Below, one piece after another: positions 28,145 to 37,403 of a stretch of DNA of 64,000 nucleotides. The stretch lies in assembly GCF_000746525.1 (NCBI RefSeq), contig NZ_CP009048.1, positions 2,969,501 to 3,033,500 on the forward strand. Direction: 5' to 3'. The DNA is from Pseudomonas alkylphenolica. Lineage in GTDB: Bacteria > Pseudomonadota > Gammaproteobacteria > Pseudomonadales > Pseudomonadaceae. Position 1 is the first letter of the stretch; each line of letters opens with the position of its first letter. The notes beneath the pieces were generated by a model. That model had not been told where the DNA came from. It worked only from the letters and a program-made list of their open reading frames with translations, and ran no database searches. The position numbers and the translations under genes are program-made.

Positions 28145-28211
28145 CGGCGGGGGCAAGCCGCTCCACCGGGGTTAATTGATCTCCCGGTGGGAGCGGGCTT
28201 GCCCCGCGATA
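28145..28211. repeat. REPIN 6 (degenerate left arm)
   Basis: The left arm (ggcgggggcaagccgctccacc) has lost bases relative to the consensus, while the right arm (gtgggagcgggcttgccccg) is intact. It lies between the two copies of the dispersed repeat. Confidence 0.8.
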
Positions 28212-28290
28212 TCGACCCGCCAGTTACATCGCATCGCGGGAAAATCCCGCTTCAACGTGTTGATCTTGGTTTTCATACACGCAAGCTCAA

Positions 28291-28573
28291 GCGCCGCGGA
28301 CTGCGACTTCAGGAGGCCGAGCGGAGGTGCCTGTAGGGGCCAGTGCGTAGCACCTTCGGCGTAGCCGAAGAACGCGAGCCGTAGACTTGGCGAAGCAAGT
28401 CGTAGGCCGCGTGGCCCCGGAAGGTGCCGTAGCGAGGGGACCCGGAGCGCAGCGTAGGGCCGGATGCAGGAGCGAGCGGTTTTGCCTACTTTTCCCAAGA
28501 GAAAAGTAGGCCGCCGTAAAGGCGGAAGGGGCCAGCAGCGGCGCCACACCAAATGGATAAGCTCGCAGCCTAA
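28291..28573 (-). repeat. Full-length inverted copy of the dispersed Pseudomonas repeat
   Basis: About 280 bases, rich in nested short palindromes (for example caccttcggcgtagccgaag; ggcgaagcaag). Read on the minus strand it begins gagcttatccatttggtgtg and ends cctcctgaagtcgcagtccg. It is the counterpart of the IS-interrupted copy at 26.7-28.1 kb. No gene of its own is supported in 28038-28664. Confidence 0.75.
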
Positions 28574-28664
28574 ACATCCCAACCCAACCAGGGCAGCAGC
28601 CTGTTCAGCGATACAGGCCAGGGGCAAACCCGACTGTGACTGATTGCATTGGCCGTGACGGTGA

Positions 28665-29360
28665 TCATTCACCCGTTGTGGCGTTGACTAGGCTGAGCGT
28701 GTCCAGCGCCAACAGACTGAAATGGCCACGGGACCAGCCGCCGGTATCGATATGCCAGATATTGCCCAGCACGCGCATTGCATGAAGGGGGGTGTGCCCC
28801 ACGATCAATGCGCGCAGGCCGGCAATCGGCCGCTCATCATCCACTTGCAGCCGACGCCGCGACCACTGGCAATAGTCCTGAAGCTCGAACGCTGGCTGCG
28901 TCTGCAGTTGCTCGCACAACTCGGACCAGCTGGCACAAGGGCAATCGGCGTGTACCAGACCGACCAGCCCGGCGGACGTCTCGACCTGAAGCGCCAACGG
29001 CATGCGCGCAAAACGCTCGGCGAAACGTGCCTGCTCGCTGGCGGGCAGGTCAAGAAACCAGCCGCCGCCCGCCGCCCGGTACTGACCGTAATCCAGCCAG
29101 CCACCGCTGACATGCGTCACCGCCAGCGCCTCGTGGTTGCCTTGCACCGCGTGAAACCAGGGCTGTTCCAGCCAGTGCAACGCCTGCGGGCACTCCGGGC
29201 CGCGGTCCACCAGGTCGCCGACGCTGAACAAGCGATCGACGGCGGGATCGAAACCGATGGCCGCCAGTTGTACCTGCAGACGCTGAAAATGTCCGTGAAT
29301 ATCACCCACGGCATAATCGCGTCCCCGCTTGTTGATGGCAAACCGCTCAACCCTGCTCAA
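28665..29360 (-). CDS. Metallophosphoesterase (Ser/Thr protein phosphatase-like, PrpA/PphB type)
   Basis: A 231-residue calcineurin-like phosphoesterase. Motifs occur in the family order: G-D-I-H-G near residue 19, G-D-L-V-D-R-G-P near 48, G-N-H-E near 75, and G-H-T-P-L near 189. These supply the two-metal site. The G-N-H-E-A-L and S-R-R-R-L segments resemble bacterial PPP-type phosphatases. The best-placed start is TTG, with aggag 8 bases upstream; no ATG exists before the first motif. The gene is divergent from the DUF3016 gene. Its substrates, phosphoproteins or diadenosine polyphosphates, cannot be told apart here. Confidence 0.82.
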   Translation of the reverse strand: MSRVERFAINKRGRDYAVGDIHGHFQRLQVQLAAIGFDPAVDRLFSVGDLVDRGPECPQALHWLEQPWFHAVQGNHEALAVTHVSGGWLDYGQYRAAGGGWFLDLPASEQARFAERFARMPLALQVETSAGLVGLVHADCPCASWSELCEQLQTQPAFELQDYCQWSRRRLQVDDERPIAGLRALIVGHTPLHAMRVLGNIWHIDTGGWSRGHFSLLALDTLSLVNATTGE

Positions 29361-29437
29361 GCTGCTCTCTCCTGACCCGCCAGCCTTGGCAGGGGTACAA
29401 TAAAAGCTGTGCAGACACCTGCACGTGGAGGTGAATC

Positions 29438-29956
29438 ATGCGCCCTGCCCTGACCTTTGTCGCCCTGAGCCTGTTGGCTTCAAGCAGCCTGGCTCAAACG
29501 CCACCGGCCGCCTCGGTCGAGGTCAACTACGACAAACCCGAACACTTTCGTGATGCCAGCCTCGACTCCAATGGCTATGAACGCGGCGCCGACGAGCATG
29601 TCATGAAAGAGCTGCGCAGTTATCTGCAGACACTGGGCAAGCGCTATCTGCCACCCGGCCAGACACTGCGCATCGACATCCGCGACATCGACCTGGCCGG
29701 CCGCTACGAACCTTGGCACGCCCAGGCCTACACGATACGTTTCATGCGCGACATCACCTGGCCCAGTATTGACCTGCACTACGTACTCTCGCAACAAGGT
29801 CAGCTGTTAAACCAGGCCGATGCTCACCTGACAGACAAGTTCTACCTGCAGCGTCCAGGCCGTAGTGCCACCAGCGACCGGTTGTATGCGGAAAAAGCCA
29901 TGCTCGAAGAGTGGTTCCGCAAACAGTTTGGCGTACAGCGCCCGACCTCTTCCTGA
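29438..29956 (+). CDS. DUF3016 family exported protein
   Basis: A 172-residue protein with a signal peptide (cleavage near S-L-A). The mature part has V-E-V-N-Y-D-K-P-E-H-F-R-D, a long helix around residues 58-75 (M-K-E-L-R-S-Y-L-Q-T-L-G-K) and I-D-I-R-D-I-D-L-A-G-R-Y-E-P-W, which fit the DUF3016 family. It ends with an amphipathic helix, A-M-L-E-E-W-F-R-K-Q-F-G. The function is unknown and a periplasmic location is expected. It has its own promoter region in the 77-base gap opposite the phosphatase gene. Confidence 0.75.
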   Translation: MRPALTFVALSLLASSSLAQTPPAASVEVNYDKPEHFRDASLDSNGYERGADEHVMKELRSYLQTLGKRYLPPGQTLRIDIRDIDLAGRYEPWHAQAYTIRFMRDITWPSIDLHYVLSQQGQLLNQADAHLTDKFYLQRPGRSATSDRLYAEKAMLEEWFRKQFGVQRPTSS

Positions 29957-30013
29957 ACTGTTTGGCTCGCCTGGCAGTCTGAACCTGTGTGAACTGTGCA
30001 GAGGATGATTCCA

Positions 30014-30298
30014 ATGGTCACTCACTACAAGGTCGCCGGCCACCTGGCTTGCGGCCACCACGGCAACAACCTGATTTCGACCCGCGAACTCAATCGCGTC
30101 AAATGCCGCAGTTGTCGCAACACCGATGCCTACAAGGAAGCCCGTCGCGAGCAACGCAACGCCGCTCGCCGCGCCGCGCGCAAGGCGAGGACGCAACATG
30201 CCGCCAACGACTGGCGCAGCGCCTGGATCGAACGCCTGAGCGCCCTGCCCGGATTGCAGCGCCTGCCCCGCGGCTTTCACGGTCAGGCTTTCGTCTGA
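30014..30298 (+). CDS. Small Cys/His and Arg-rich protein, possible zinc ribbon
   Basis: A 94-residue protein starting M-V-T-H-Y-K-V-A-G-H-L-A-C-G-H-H-G-N-N-L. It has C-G-H-H near residue 13 and V-K-C-R-S-C-R-N about 20 residues later, a spacing that could bind one zinc. A very basic helix (E-A-R-R-E-Q-R-N-A-A-R-R-A-A-R-K-A) follows. I chose the ATG at 30014 because gagga lies 8 bases upstream; an ATG at 30005 overlaps that site. It looks nucleic-acid binding, but no named family is recognised. The next 200 bases show no gene. Confidence 0.65.
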   Translation: MVTHYKVAGHLACGHHGNNLISTRELNRVKCRSCRNTDAYKEARREQRNAARRAARKARTQHAANDWRSAWIERLSALPGLQRLPRGFHGQAFV

Positions 30299-30508
30299 CC
30301 CTGGCTGCGTAGCAGCTTGTCCGCTGCGCCAGGCAAGCGCAGAAAGACGGGGACGAGGCGCTGTGCAATTCCTCGGCAAAGCGTGCGCTCAGGATCCTCA
30401 AGGTAGGACGGAGCAAGTCAGCGTGCCGATGCACCTTGGCAAGCCGCGGGGCGTATCACGTCCCGCGGTGCAAGGCTGCCCATCGCTGCCCGTCAGAAGT
30501 CGCGCAAT

Positions 30509-31315
30509 TCAAGTCCTGAACTTCGACACCATCGCATTGAGCTCCACCGCCAGGCGCGTAAGATCCTGGCTGGCGGCGCTGGTCTGGTTGGCACCTGCCG
30601 ATGTCTGGGTCGAAAGGTCGCGTATGTTCACCAGGTTACGATCCACTTCCCGGGCGACCTGGGCCTGCTCTTCGGAAGCCGAGGCGATCACCAGGTTGCG
30701 CTCGTTGATCGAGGAGATCGAACTGGCGATCACTTCCAGTGCGTCACCTGCAGCCTGAGCCACCTGCAGGGTATTGTTGGCGCGGTTCTGGCTGCTGTGT
30801 ATGGCCCCGACCGCACGCTCCGAGCCGGACTGTATGCCGCCGATCATCTGGCCGATTTACTTGGTCGACTCCTGGGTGCGATGGGCCAGCGCGCGCACTT
30901 CATCGGCGGCAGTCATCTGGTTCACCGCCGTCGCCGCCTGATCGATCTCGGCGCTCTGCTGGTGCAGGCCGCGGCTGGTGTCTTCGGTCACTGCGTGCAG
31001 TTCTTCCGACGCCGAGGCCAACTGGTCAGACGCGCTGGATATCTGCCGGATCGTGTCGCGCAGGCTGTGCTGCATCGTACGCAGCGAAGTCAGGAGCATG
31101 GCCGGTTCGTCGTGGCCGGTAACATGGATTTCCTGGGTCAGCTCCACCGCTGCTACGCGCTTGGCCTCCTCAACCGCCTCGGCCATGGGGGCGACGATGC
31201 TACGGGTCAGCAGGATGGCAATGATCGTCAGCAGCAGAATGATCACCAGCGCGGTCAGCACTACCGTCGCTGCCTCGGTGAACGCCTTGCGCGATATCAT
31301 AATGATATCGCGCAA
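30509..31315 (-). pseudogene. Decayed methyl-accepting chemotaxis protein
   Basis: What remains is one transmembrane helix (residues about 15-37), a HAMP domain and parts of the signalling coiled coil, with no ligand-binding domain at the N-terminus. The text jumps from A-V-N-Q-M-T-A-A directly to D-E-V-R-A-L-A-H-R-T-Q-E-S-T-K, skipping about 100 residues that normally include the hairpin tip. The codon after that Lys, normally Glu, is TAA (minus strand, bases 30857-30859), and the frame then continues I-G-Q-M-I ... to the natural C-terminus at 30509. Three lesions together make this a non-functional relic. Confidence 0.85.
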
Positions 31316-31390
31316 ATCTATTCGGATGGCTGTAAGTCATAAATGATCACAGTCGCAGGCAAGCGCTCATACAACCGAGCGCACCCCCCG

Positions 31391-34222
31391 TTACGCAACA
31401 CGCTCGAGCGTATCCACCGCGCCTTTCTTGCGCCCTCTGTTCCAGCGCATCAGCACAATCTGAACGACCTTGTTCCAGCAATAGGCCACCACGACGCCAC
31501 CTACGATGGCGAGAACCACCGCGAGCACCGGCTGATCGCTGATGCGCCGGGCCACGGAGTGGAACTGGAAATGCGTCAAATAGATGTAGAGGGTTGACGA
31601 GGCGATCGCTGCGCCCGCTCGCGCGATAGTGCCAGGCACGGGAACGGACCTGAGCCAGATCAGCGCGAGGACCGCAGGCAGGGCGATATCGATGTGCTTT
31701 CTGAGCATAAATTCGTCCCAGCCAAGTTCGGCGACAGTCATCAGCTCCAGCCCGCCGACGATCAGAACAGCCATGGCACTGGCGCCCCACTTCTGCGCCG
31801 TTGTCTCGGCGTAATGAACGGCCATGCCGAGCACCATAACCGCCAGGTAATGCTGTGGCACCCGGTTGTACAACGGCGCAGCGTCGAATACGAACAGCTT
31901 GAGCAGCGCATCCGCCGCCAGCAGAGCACATGCAGCCACGACCAGACAACGAAACGGATCGGTGCTGATTATTGCGCGCACACGTTTGAACGACAGGACC
32001 AGCCCGATGATCAGGATCATCTGCACCAGCACTTCGATGTACCAATAGTGAAAAATGCCGACACGATCGGTCGTAAACCAGTTGGAAATCAGCAACAGCG
32101 ATTGCCAGCGCAGCTTGTCGAACACCACCTGGATCAGCACGGTGTAGAGAATGGTCGGCACCGCGATGCTGGCAACGGATTTGAGCAGCATGCGCGCGTC
32201 ACCGCGTTCTTCGATGGCCTGGAACTGAAAGCGTGCCAGGCTGATGCCGGAGATCAGGAACAGCACCGTCGTCTCGCCGCTGATCAGCCAATTGGAAAAC
32301 ACATGCAAGTGCCCGACGACAATCAGGATGATCGAGGTCACCCGCAGGAACACCGGAACTTCCATGGCCCGCAGAGACCACTTCGAAGGCCTGGGTTGGT
32401 TGGCCAGTTCGGCGAACTCCCGTACCGGCGTGACTTCCCAGCGATCCGGCAAATGGCCGATCAGCTCTTCCAGCACCATCGAAGCCTGAACAAAGGACAG
32501 AGAGTCACCACCCAGTTCGACGAAGCTGAGGTTGGCATCGACATCCCGTACCTGGAGTATCTGTGCCCAGGCCTCGGTCAGTTTCAGCGTCAACGGGGAC
32601 AGGTCCTGACGGGTACTGGCAGCGCTTGCAGCCGTATTGTCGAACGGCGCAGGCAAGGCCCGCTTGTCGATCTTGCCATTGGGCGTCAGCGGTATGGCTT
32701 CGAGGAAAACGAATATTGCCGGCACCATGTAGTCCGGCAGTTGGCCTGCGAGCGCCTCACGCAATTGAGCCGTCGACACGTGCTGTTCTGACACGCAATA
32801 GGCGACCAGCCTCACCATCGCGCTGTCATGGTTGGCCAGCACAACGCATTGCTTGATCTGCGGATGGCGGACGATGGCGCTTTCGATTTCAGCCAGTTCG
32901 ATCCGGTGGCCGCGGATCTTCACCTGACTGTCAGCGCGCCCCAGAAAACTGACACTGCCATCGGCAAGGTAGGTGCCAAGGTCACCGGTCCGGTAACAGA
33001 TGTCGTTCGCGGCACCGGTAAACGGGTTGACCACGAATTTTTCCCCGGTCAGCGCTGCATCACCCCAGTAGCCCAAAGACAGATAGGGGCTGCGGATCAG
33101 TATTTCCCCAACTTCGCCTTCACTGACCAGTTGATTAGCATCATTGACGATCAGCAATTGCGCGCCATCAATGCCCTTGCCCAGCGGGATTCTGGTGTTG
33201 TCGGCGTGCTCATCGACCTGATGGAACGCCATGGCCTGCGGGGTTTCCGTGGTGCCGTAGAAGTTCACACTGACGGCATCCGGAGCAACTTCGCGCATCT
33301 GTTCGTACAGCGTCTGACTGAGCGCATCGCCGCCCCAGAACAGATAGCGCAGGTGATTGAATGCCAGTGCATTGATCCGCGCACCGGTTTCAATCAGTTT
33401 GCCCAGCGGCGGCGTGAGGTGGATGACCGAGACCGCATGGCGCTGTATCCATTCCGCCAAGGCCGAAGGGTTGGTCAGGGTCGCCTGGGTCGGACAGATG
33501 ATTTTCGCGCCAATCGACAGCGGCGTGAACACATCCCGGTACACCGGATCATGTCCCAACCCGGAAAGCAGGGAAAAGCAGTCGTCGCGGGTAAAACCAT
33601 GGCGGCTGACATGCCATTCGATGAAATGCACCAGTGGTGCGTGATGGGTCACGATCCCTTTGGGTTCGCCGGTGCTGCCTGAGGTGAAGGTGATGTAGGC
33701 CGGCTTGCCGGGGTCGATTTCGGGCAGTACGGTTTGCTCACTGGCAAATTGCTGCTGCGCTTCGTCGGGTGCTTCTGCCACCCTGACGACCTGCGCCGCC
33801 GCATGGCCTGCACCCGGCGCCGGGTGTACGAGATTGAACTCGGCCTTGGCGTCCCCGCACAGCAATACAAAGGCAGGTTCAAGTGTGGCGATGATCTGGC
33901 TGACACGGGCAGGCGGATAGGCGACGTCGGCAATGGTGAAGGTCAATCCGGCGCGCAACACACCGAGCATGGCATACACCAGGCCCGCACAGCGGCTCGA
34001 AATAATCACCACCCGCCCGGATCGGCTGGCGCCGCTTGCGATCAGCCTCGCAGCGATACCCTGACTGATCTGTTCAAGCTGGCGATAGCTGCAGGTAACG
34101 TCCTGGGCAATGATGGCCGTTGCATCAGGCGAATGTTTTGCCTGTTGCAGAAAGTCGTGGAATATCGGGCGCTCGGCACGATACTCCAGGCTCAGCGTCG
34201 GGATTGGGCGCAGATCCGGCAT
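31391..34222 (-). CDS. NRPS-like adenylation-carrier protein fused to a membrane acyltransferase
   Basis: A 943-residue fusion. Residues 1-530 form an adenylation domain: F-T-S-G-S-T-G-E-P-K-G near 179-189, N-F-Y-G-T-T-E-T near 320, Y-R-T-G-D-L near 410, K-I-R-G-H-R-I-E near 434, and P-N-G-K-I-D-K with the catalytic Lys near 513. A carrier domain follows with L-G-G-D-S and Ser near 574 for phosphopantetheine. From about 620 to 925 there are about ten membrane helices beginning R-V-T-S-I-I-L-I-V-V-G-H-L-H, like acyltransferase-3 proteins. There is no condensation or thioesterase domain and no partner gene. It presumably activates an amino or other carboxylic acid and hands it across the membrane to an acceptor. 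The substrate is unknown. The ATG at 34222 is preferred over a GTG at 34282. Confidence 0.8.
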   Translation of the reverse strand: MPDLRPIPTLSLEYRAERPIFHDFLQQAKHSPDATAIIAQDVTCSYRQLEQISQGIAARLIASGASRSGRVVIISSRCAGLVYAMLGVLRAGLTFTIADVAYPPARVSQIIATLEPAFVLLCGDAKAEFNLVHPAPGAGHAAAQVVRVAEAPDEAQQQFASEQTVLPEIDPGKPAYITFTSGSTGEPKGIVTHHAPLVHFIEWHVSRHGFTRDDCFSLLSGLGHDPVYRDVFTPLSIGAKIICPTQATLTNPSALAEWIQRHAVSVIHLTPPLGKLIETGARINALAFNHLRYLFWGGDALSQTLYEQMREVAPDAVSVNFYGTTETPQAMAFHQVDEHADNTRIPLGKGIDGAQLLIVNDANQLVSEGEVGEILIRSPYLSLGYWGDAALTGEKFVVNPFTGAANDICYRTGDLGTYLADGSVSFLGRADSQVKIRGHRIELAEIESAIVRHPQIKQCVVLANHDSAMVRLVAYCVSEQHVSTAQLREALAGQLPDYMVPAIFVFLEAIPLTPNGKIDKRALPAPFDNTAASAASTRQDLSPLTLKLTEAWAQILQVRDVDANLSFVELGGDSLSFVQASMVLEELIGHLPDRWEVTPVREFAELANQPRPSKWSLRAMEVPVFLRVTSIILIVVGHLHVFSNWLISGETTVLFLISGISLARFQFQAIEERGDARMLLKSVASIAVPTILYTVLIQVVFDKLRWQSLLLISNWFTTDRVGIFHYWYIEVLVQMILIIGLVLSFKRVRAIISTDPFRCLVVAACALLAADALLKLFVFDAAPLYNRVPQHYLAVMVLGMAVHYAETTAQKWGASAMAVLIVGGLELMTVAELGWDEFMLRKHIDIALPAVLALIWLRSVPVPGTIARAGAAIASSTLYIYLTHFQFHSVARRISDQPVLAVVLAIVGGVVVAYCWNKVVQIVLMRWNRGRKKGAVDTLERVA

Positions 34223-34490
34223 GTTTTTGTTTGCTCCGCAGGGTCGGTACGTGGCTAACAGCGAAACCCGGTAGTCCGGCACAGTGATTGTCGCCGGATG
34301 ATAGGTGAACGCTAGTGCACGCTGGCTGCGGGCGCCAATGCTGAGGTCAGGTATTTGGTGGGTTGTAAGTGTTGGTTTGAATTAACACAACGCAGGAGAG
34401 TTCAAGCACCTGGACGACTACCTGCACAGTGCCTCATCCGGCCTGGCGTGCCGCCCCCTGATCCATGTGCTCGCATCAAAGGCCGAGCCT

Positions 34491-34724
34491 TTAGCCTGGA
34501 CCATCCTGCACAGTGACCCTCACGCCCGTAGCCACAATTTCGTACTCAGTTTCGGAAATCTTGTTCACGGCACCACCGAACTGCATTTCGAAATGCTTCA
34601 GGCCTTCATGTCGAATCATGCCACTTGACGAGCGTTCAACGGTTTCATCCTGATAAATGTTAATCACGTAATTCAGATTATCAGTGCCAATTCCAACTAT
34701 TTTTCCAACATATTTATCTGCCAT
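34491..34724 (-). CDS. Hypothetical small protein
   Basis: A 77-residue acidic protein beginning M-A-D-K-Y-V-G-K-I-V-G-I-G-T-D-N-L-N, with a strong aaggag site 7 bases upstream. It is predicted to be mostly beta strand, with no signal peptide, membrane segment or recognised domain. Base composition is lower in GC than the neighbours, which fits acquired DNA. It lies between the NRPS-like gene and an integrase remnant, opposite to another small orphan ORF. The function is unknown. Confidence 0.6.
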   Translation of the reverse strand: MADKYVGKIVGIGTDNLNYVINIYQDETVERSSSGMIRHEGLKHFEMQFGGAVNKISETEYEIVATGVRVTVQDGPG

Positions 34725-34954
34725 GTCCGAACTCCTTGCGTGAATCCTCAAAGTAGCTGGTACAGACAGATCAATCCACAGCCTTGATCAGTCCTGCACC
34801 TGGGTTGTTGACGGCCTTTACCACCTCGGCGCCCGAGCAGCCCGACCAGTCGAGGAAGCGGCACTCGATACCACCGGTCGCCCCGCTAAATGCTTTGTTG
34901 CAGCTAACCAAACAGATAGCTACTACTAAAGTCTTACCTGGGGAGGTATGAAAT

Positions 34955-35167
34955 ATGCAATCAAGATTTGTTATCGTTCCGGCTGTGCCCATCGAAGAAC
35001 AATCTTTTCGATCGGGGGTGCGCTTCTACGCCACAACCGTATCGGGTGGTTTTGACATCTACGACAACACCAAGAAGTTGCGACTCAAACCGAGCTATTC
35101 GAGCAGGGCAGAAGCAGAAGAACAATGCAGAGAGATGAACACTGAATTCCGTTGGTGCACCAGTTAA
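34955..35167 (+). CDS. Hypothetical small protein
   Basis: A 70-residue ORF beginning M-Q-S-R-F-V-I-V-P, preceded by a strong ggggagg site 8 bases from the ATG (an ATG seven bases earlier is in another frame). It contains G-G-F-D-I-Y-D-N-T-K-K-L-R and an Ala/Glu-rich helix with two Cys near the end (E-Q-C-R-E-M; W-C-T-S). No domain is recognised. It shares the lower-GC composition of the 34.3-35.6 kb patch and is probably part of a remnant mobile segment. Confidence 0.55.
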   Translation: MQSRFVIVPAVPIEEQSFRSGVRFYATTVSGGFDIYDNTKKLRLKPSYSSRAEAEEQCREMNTEFRWCTS

Positions 35168-35382
35168 GGCAACCCAACGAAGCGAGATATCCGCGCCACG
35201 AAACGGCGCATGCGCGAATCGTGGCGCTGGCTACTCCCGGCGCCGCTCTACTCCGCCTGGGCCAGACCGGCAGTCTTTCAAGTAATGCTCGCCCCCCGAC
35301 CAGCCCTTTTATGTTTCAACCTGGAAAAGGCGGGATGTGGATCAGAGCGCCAAGTGGTACAATCGCGCCCTTCAAGCTCGCG

Positions 35383-35586
35383 CTCACGGCGCTGAGCATC
35401 CGTGAACGTCGTCAGTACGACACGCGCCACACCTACGCAACCCTGTGCCTCATGGCTGGGATGAACCCCGCGTTCATCGCGAACCAGCTCGGCCATAGCG
35501 TCGAGATGTTGCTCTCTACTTACGCACAATGGATCAGCTCCTCCTCGGATTGGAGGGAGCTGGAGAAGCTGCCGACTAGAGTCTGA
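35383..35586 (+). pseudogene. C-terminal remnant of a phage/island tyrosine integrase
   Basis: The last 67 residues of this frame match the C-terminal catalytic region of tyrosine recombinases: Y-D-T-R-H-T-Y-A-T (second catalytic Arg with His), Q-L-G-H-S (third His) and the nucleophile in S-T-Y-A-Q-W, then I-S-S-S-S-D-W-R-E-L-E-K-L. The catalytic N-terminal half and first Arg are missing. The frame upstream (35168-35380) does not read as integrase. It is a relic of an integrated element whose other end was not found. Confidence 0.75.
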
Positions 35587-35658
35587 ACGGCCCAAAGTTG
35601 GCCAAAAACAGACGACGGCACCTAAAACACACCTCTGGAACCCCCGCAGGATAAGCAC

Positions 35659-37245
35659 TTGATTTCTACCGCTAACATCACCATGCAGTTCGGCGCCAAG
35701 CCGTTGTTCGAGAACGTCTCGGTCAAGTTCAACAACGGCAACCGCTACGGCCTGATCGGCGCCAACGGCTGCGGCAAGTCGACCTTCATGAAAATCCTCG
35801 GCAACGACCTGGAGCCTTCCGCCGGCCAGGTCATGCTCGAGCCGAACGTGCGCCTGGGTAAACTGCGCCAGGACCAGTTCGCTTACGAAGAATTCACCGT
35901 GATCGACACGGTGATCATGGGCCACGAGGAGCTGTGGCGGGTCAAGGCCGAGCGCGACCGTATCTACTCGCTGCCGGAAATGACCGAAGAAGACGGCATG
36001 GCCGTTGCCGAACTGGAAACCGAGTTCGCCGAAATGGACGGCTACACCGCCGAATCCCGCGCCGGTGAGCTGCTGCTGGGCCTGGGTATCCCGCTGGAAC
36101 AGCATTTTGGCCCGATGACCGAAGTGGCACCGGGCTGGAAGCTGCGTGTGTTGCTGGCCCAGGCGCTGTTCTCCGATCCTGAAGTGCTGCTGCTCGACGA
36201 ACCGACCAACCACCTGGACATCAACACCATCCGCTGGCTGGAAAGCATTCTCACGGCGCGTAACAGCACCATGATCATCATTTCCCACGACCGTCACTTC
36301 CTCAACAGCGTGTGCACCCACATGGCTGACCTGGACTACGGCGAGCTGCGTCTGTTCCCGGGCAACTACGACGAATACATGACCGCTGCGACCCAATCGC
36401 GCGAGCAACTGCTGTCGGACAACGCCAAGAAGAAAGCCCAGATCGCCGAACTGCAGACCTTCGTCAGCCGCTTCTCGGCCAACGCCTCGAAAGCCAAGCA
36501 GGCCACTTCGCGTGCCAAGCAGATCGACAAGATCCAGCTGGCCGAAGTCAAGCCGTCGAGCCGGGTCAGCCCGTTCATCCGTTTCGAGCAGACCAAAAAG
36601 CTGCACCGTCAGGCCGTGACCATCGAAAAGCTGTCCAAAGGTTTCGAAGGCAAGACCCTGTTCCAGAACTTCAGCTTCACCGTCGAAGCCGGCGAGCGCG
36701 TGGCGATCATCGGTCCTAACGGTATCGGTAAAACCACCCTGCTGCGCACCCTAGTCGGTGAGCTGAGCCCGGACGCCGGTGCGGTCAAATGGACCGAAAG
36801 CGCTGAGCTTGGCTACTACGCTCAGGACCACGCTCACGACTTCGAAGAAGACGTCAGCCTGTTCGACTGGATGGGTCAGTGGACCCAGGGCGAGCAGATG
36901 ATCCGTGGCACCCTGGGGCGCATGCTGTTCTCCAACGACGAGATCCTCAAGTCGGTCAAGGTGATTTCCGGTGGTGAGCAAGGCCGTATGCTGTTCGGCA
37001 AACTGATCCTGCAAAAGCCTAACGTGCTGATCATGGACGAACCGACCAACCACCTGGACATGGAATCGATCGAGGCGCTGAACCTGGCGCTGGAGAACTA
37101 CCCGGGTACGCTGGTCTTCGTCAGCCACGACCGTGAGTTCGTATCGTCGCTGGCCACGCGCATCATCGAGCTGAGCCCGAGCGGTGTGGTGGACTTCAGC
37201 GGCACCTACGATGACTACCTGCGTAGTCAGGGTGTAGTAGTTTAA
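35659..37245 (+). CDS. ybiT: ABC-F family ATPase (YbiT-like)
   Basis: A 528-residue soluble protein with two ABC domains in tandem and no membrane segments. The first has Walker A G-A-N-G-C-G-K-S near residue 38 and [11 protein letters not shown] near 185. The second has G-P-N-G-I-G-K-T near 352, the signature S-G-G-E-Q-G-R-M, and [11 protein letters not shown] charged linker (about 240-310) separates them. The length and the start [11 protein letters not shown] match YbiT of the translation-associated ABC-F group. The start codon is TTG, with caggat upstream. It is monocistronic and ends at a REPIN. Confidence 0.9.
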   Translation: MISTANITMQFGAKPLFENVSVKFNNGNRYGLIGANGCGKSTFMKILGNDLEPSAGQVMLEPNVRLGKLRQDQFAYEEFTVIDTVIMGHEELWRVKAERDRIYSLPEMTEEDGMAVAELETEFAEMDGYTAESRAGELLLGLGIPLEQHFGPMTEVAPGWKLRVLLAQALFSDPEVLLLDEPTNHLDINTIRWLESILTARNSTMIIISHDRHFLNSVCTHMADLDYGELRLFPGNYDEYMTAATQSREQLLSDNAKKKAQIAELQTFVSRFSANASKAKQATSRAKQIDKIQLAEVKPSSRVSPFIRFEQTKKLHRQAVTIEKLSKGFEGKTLFQNFSFTVEAGERVAIIGPNGIGKTTLLRTLVGELSPDAGAVKWTESAELGYYAQDHAHDFEEDVSLFDWMGQWTQGEQMIRGTLGRMLFSNDEILKSVKVISGGEQGRMLFGKLILQKPNVLIMDEPTNHLDMESIEALNLALENYPGTLVFVSHDREFVSSLATRIIELSPSGVVDFSGTYDDYLRSQGVVV

Positions 37246-37249
37246 AGCT

Positions 37250-37317
37250 ATCGCGGGGCAAGCCCGCTCCCACAGGGATGGTGACTACTCCTGTGGGAGC
37301 GGGCTTGCCCCGCGATG
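37250..37317. repeat. REPIN 7
   Basis: Inverted REP pair immediately after the ABC-F gene stop codon. Confidence 0.9.
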
Positions 37318-37403
37318 CTTGGAAAATCCGTTAGCCTGCTTTCTTTTATCCTCGCCGCCAGCGATCATGGGCCCTCTTCCACCGCCCGCCAGCGAACGAG
37401 CAA

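Noticed and set aside
28038..28664. Possible CRISPR or tandem array in the repeat-rich gap
   Set aside because: The repeats are inverted and palindromic (REPIN and dispersed repeat) with no regular direct repeats and spacers.
34771..34992. Small minus-strand ORF with a possible lipobox (L-V-S-C)
   Set aside because: The only Met start overlaps the ribosome-binding site and start of the plus-strand ORF, no ribosome-binding site fits, and no internal start precedes the hydrophobic part.
35590..35658. tRNA-type attachment site next to the integrase remnant
   Set aside because: No tRNA fold or direct repeat could be found on either side.
35278..36606. 442-codon minus-strand frame opposite the ABC-F gene
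   Set aside because: Antisense of conserved ABC motifs; not a gene.
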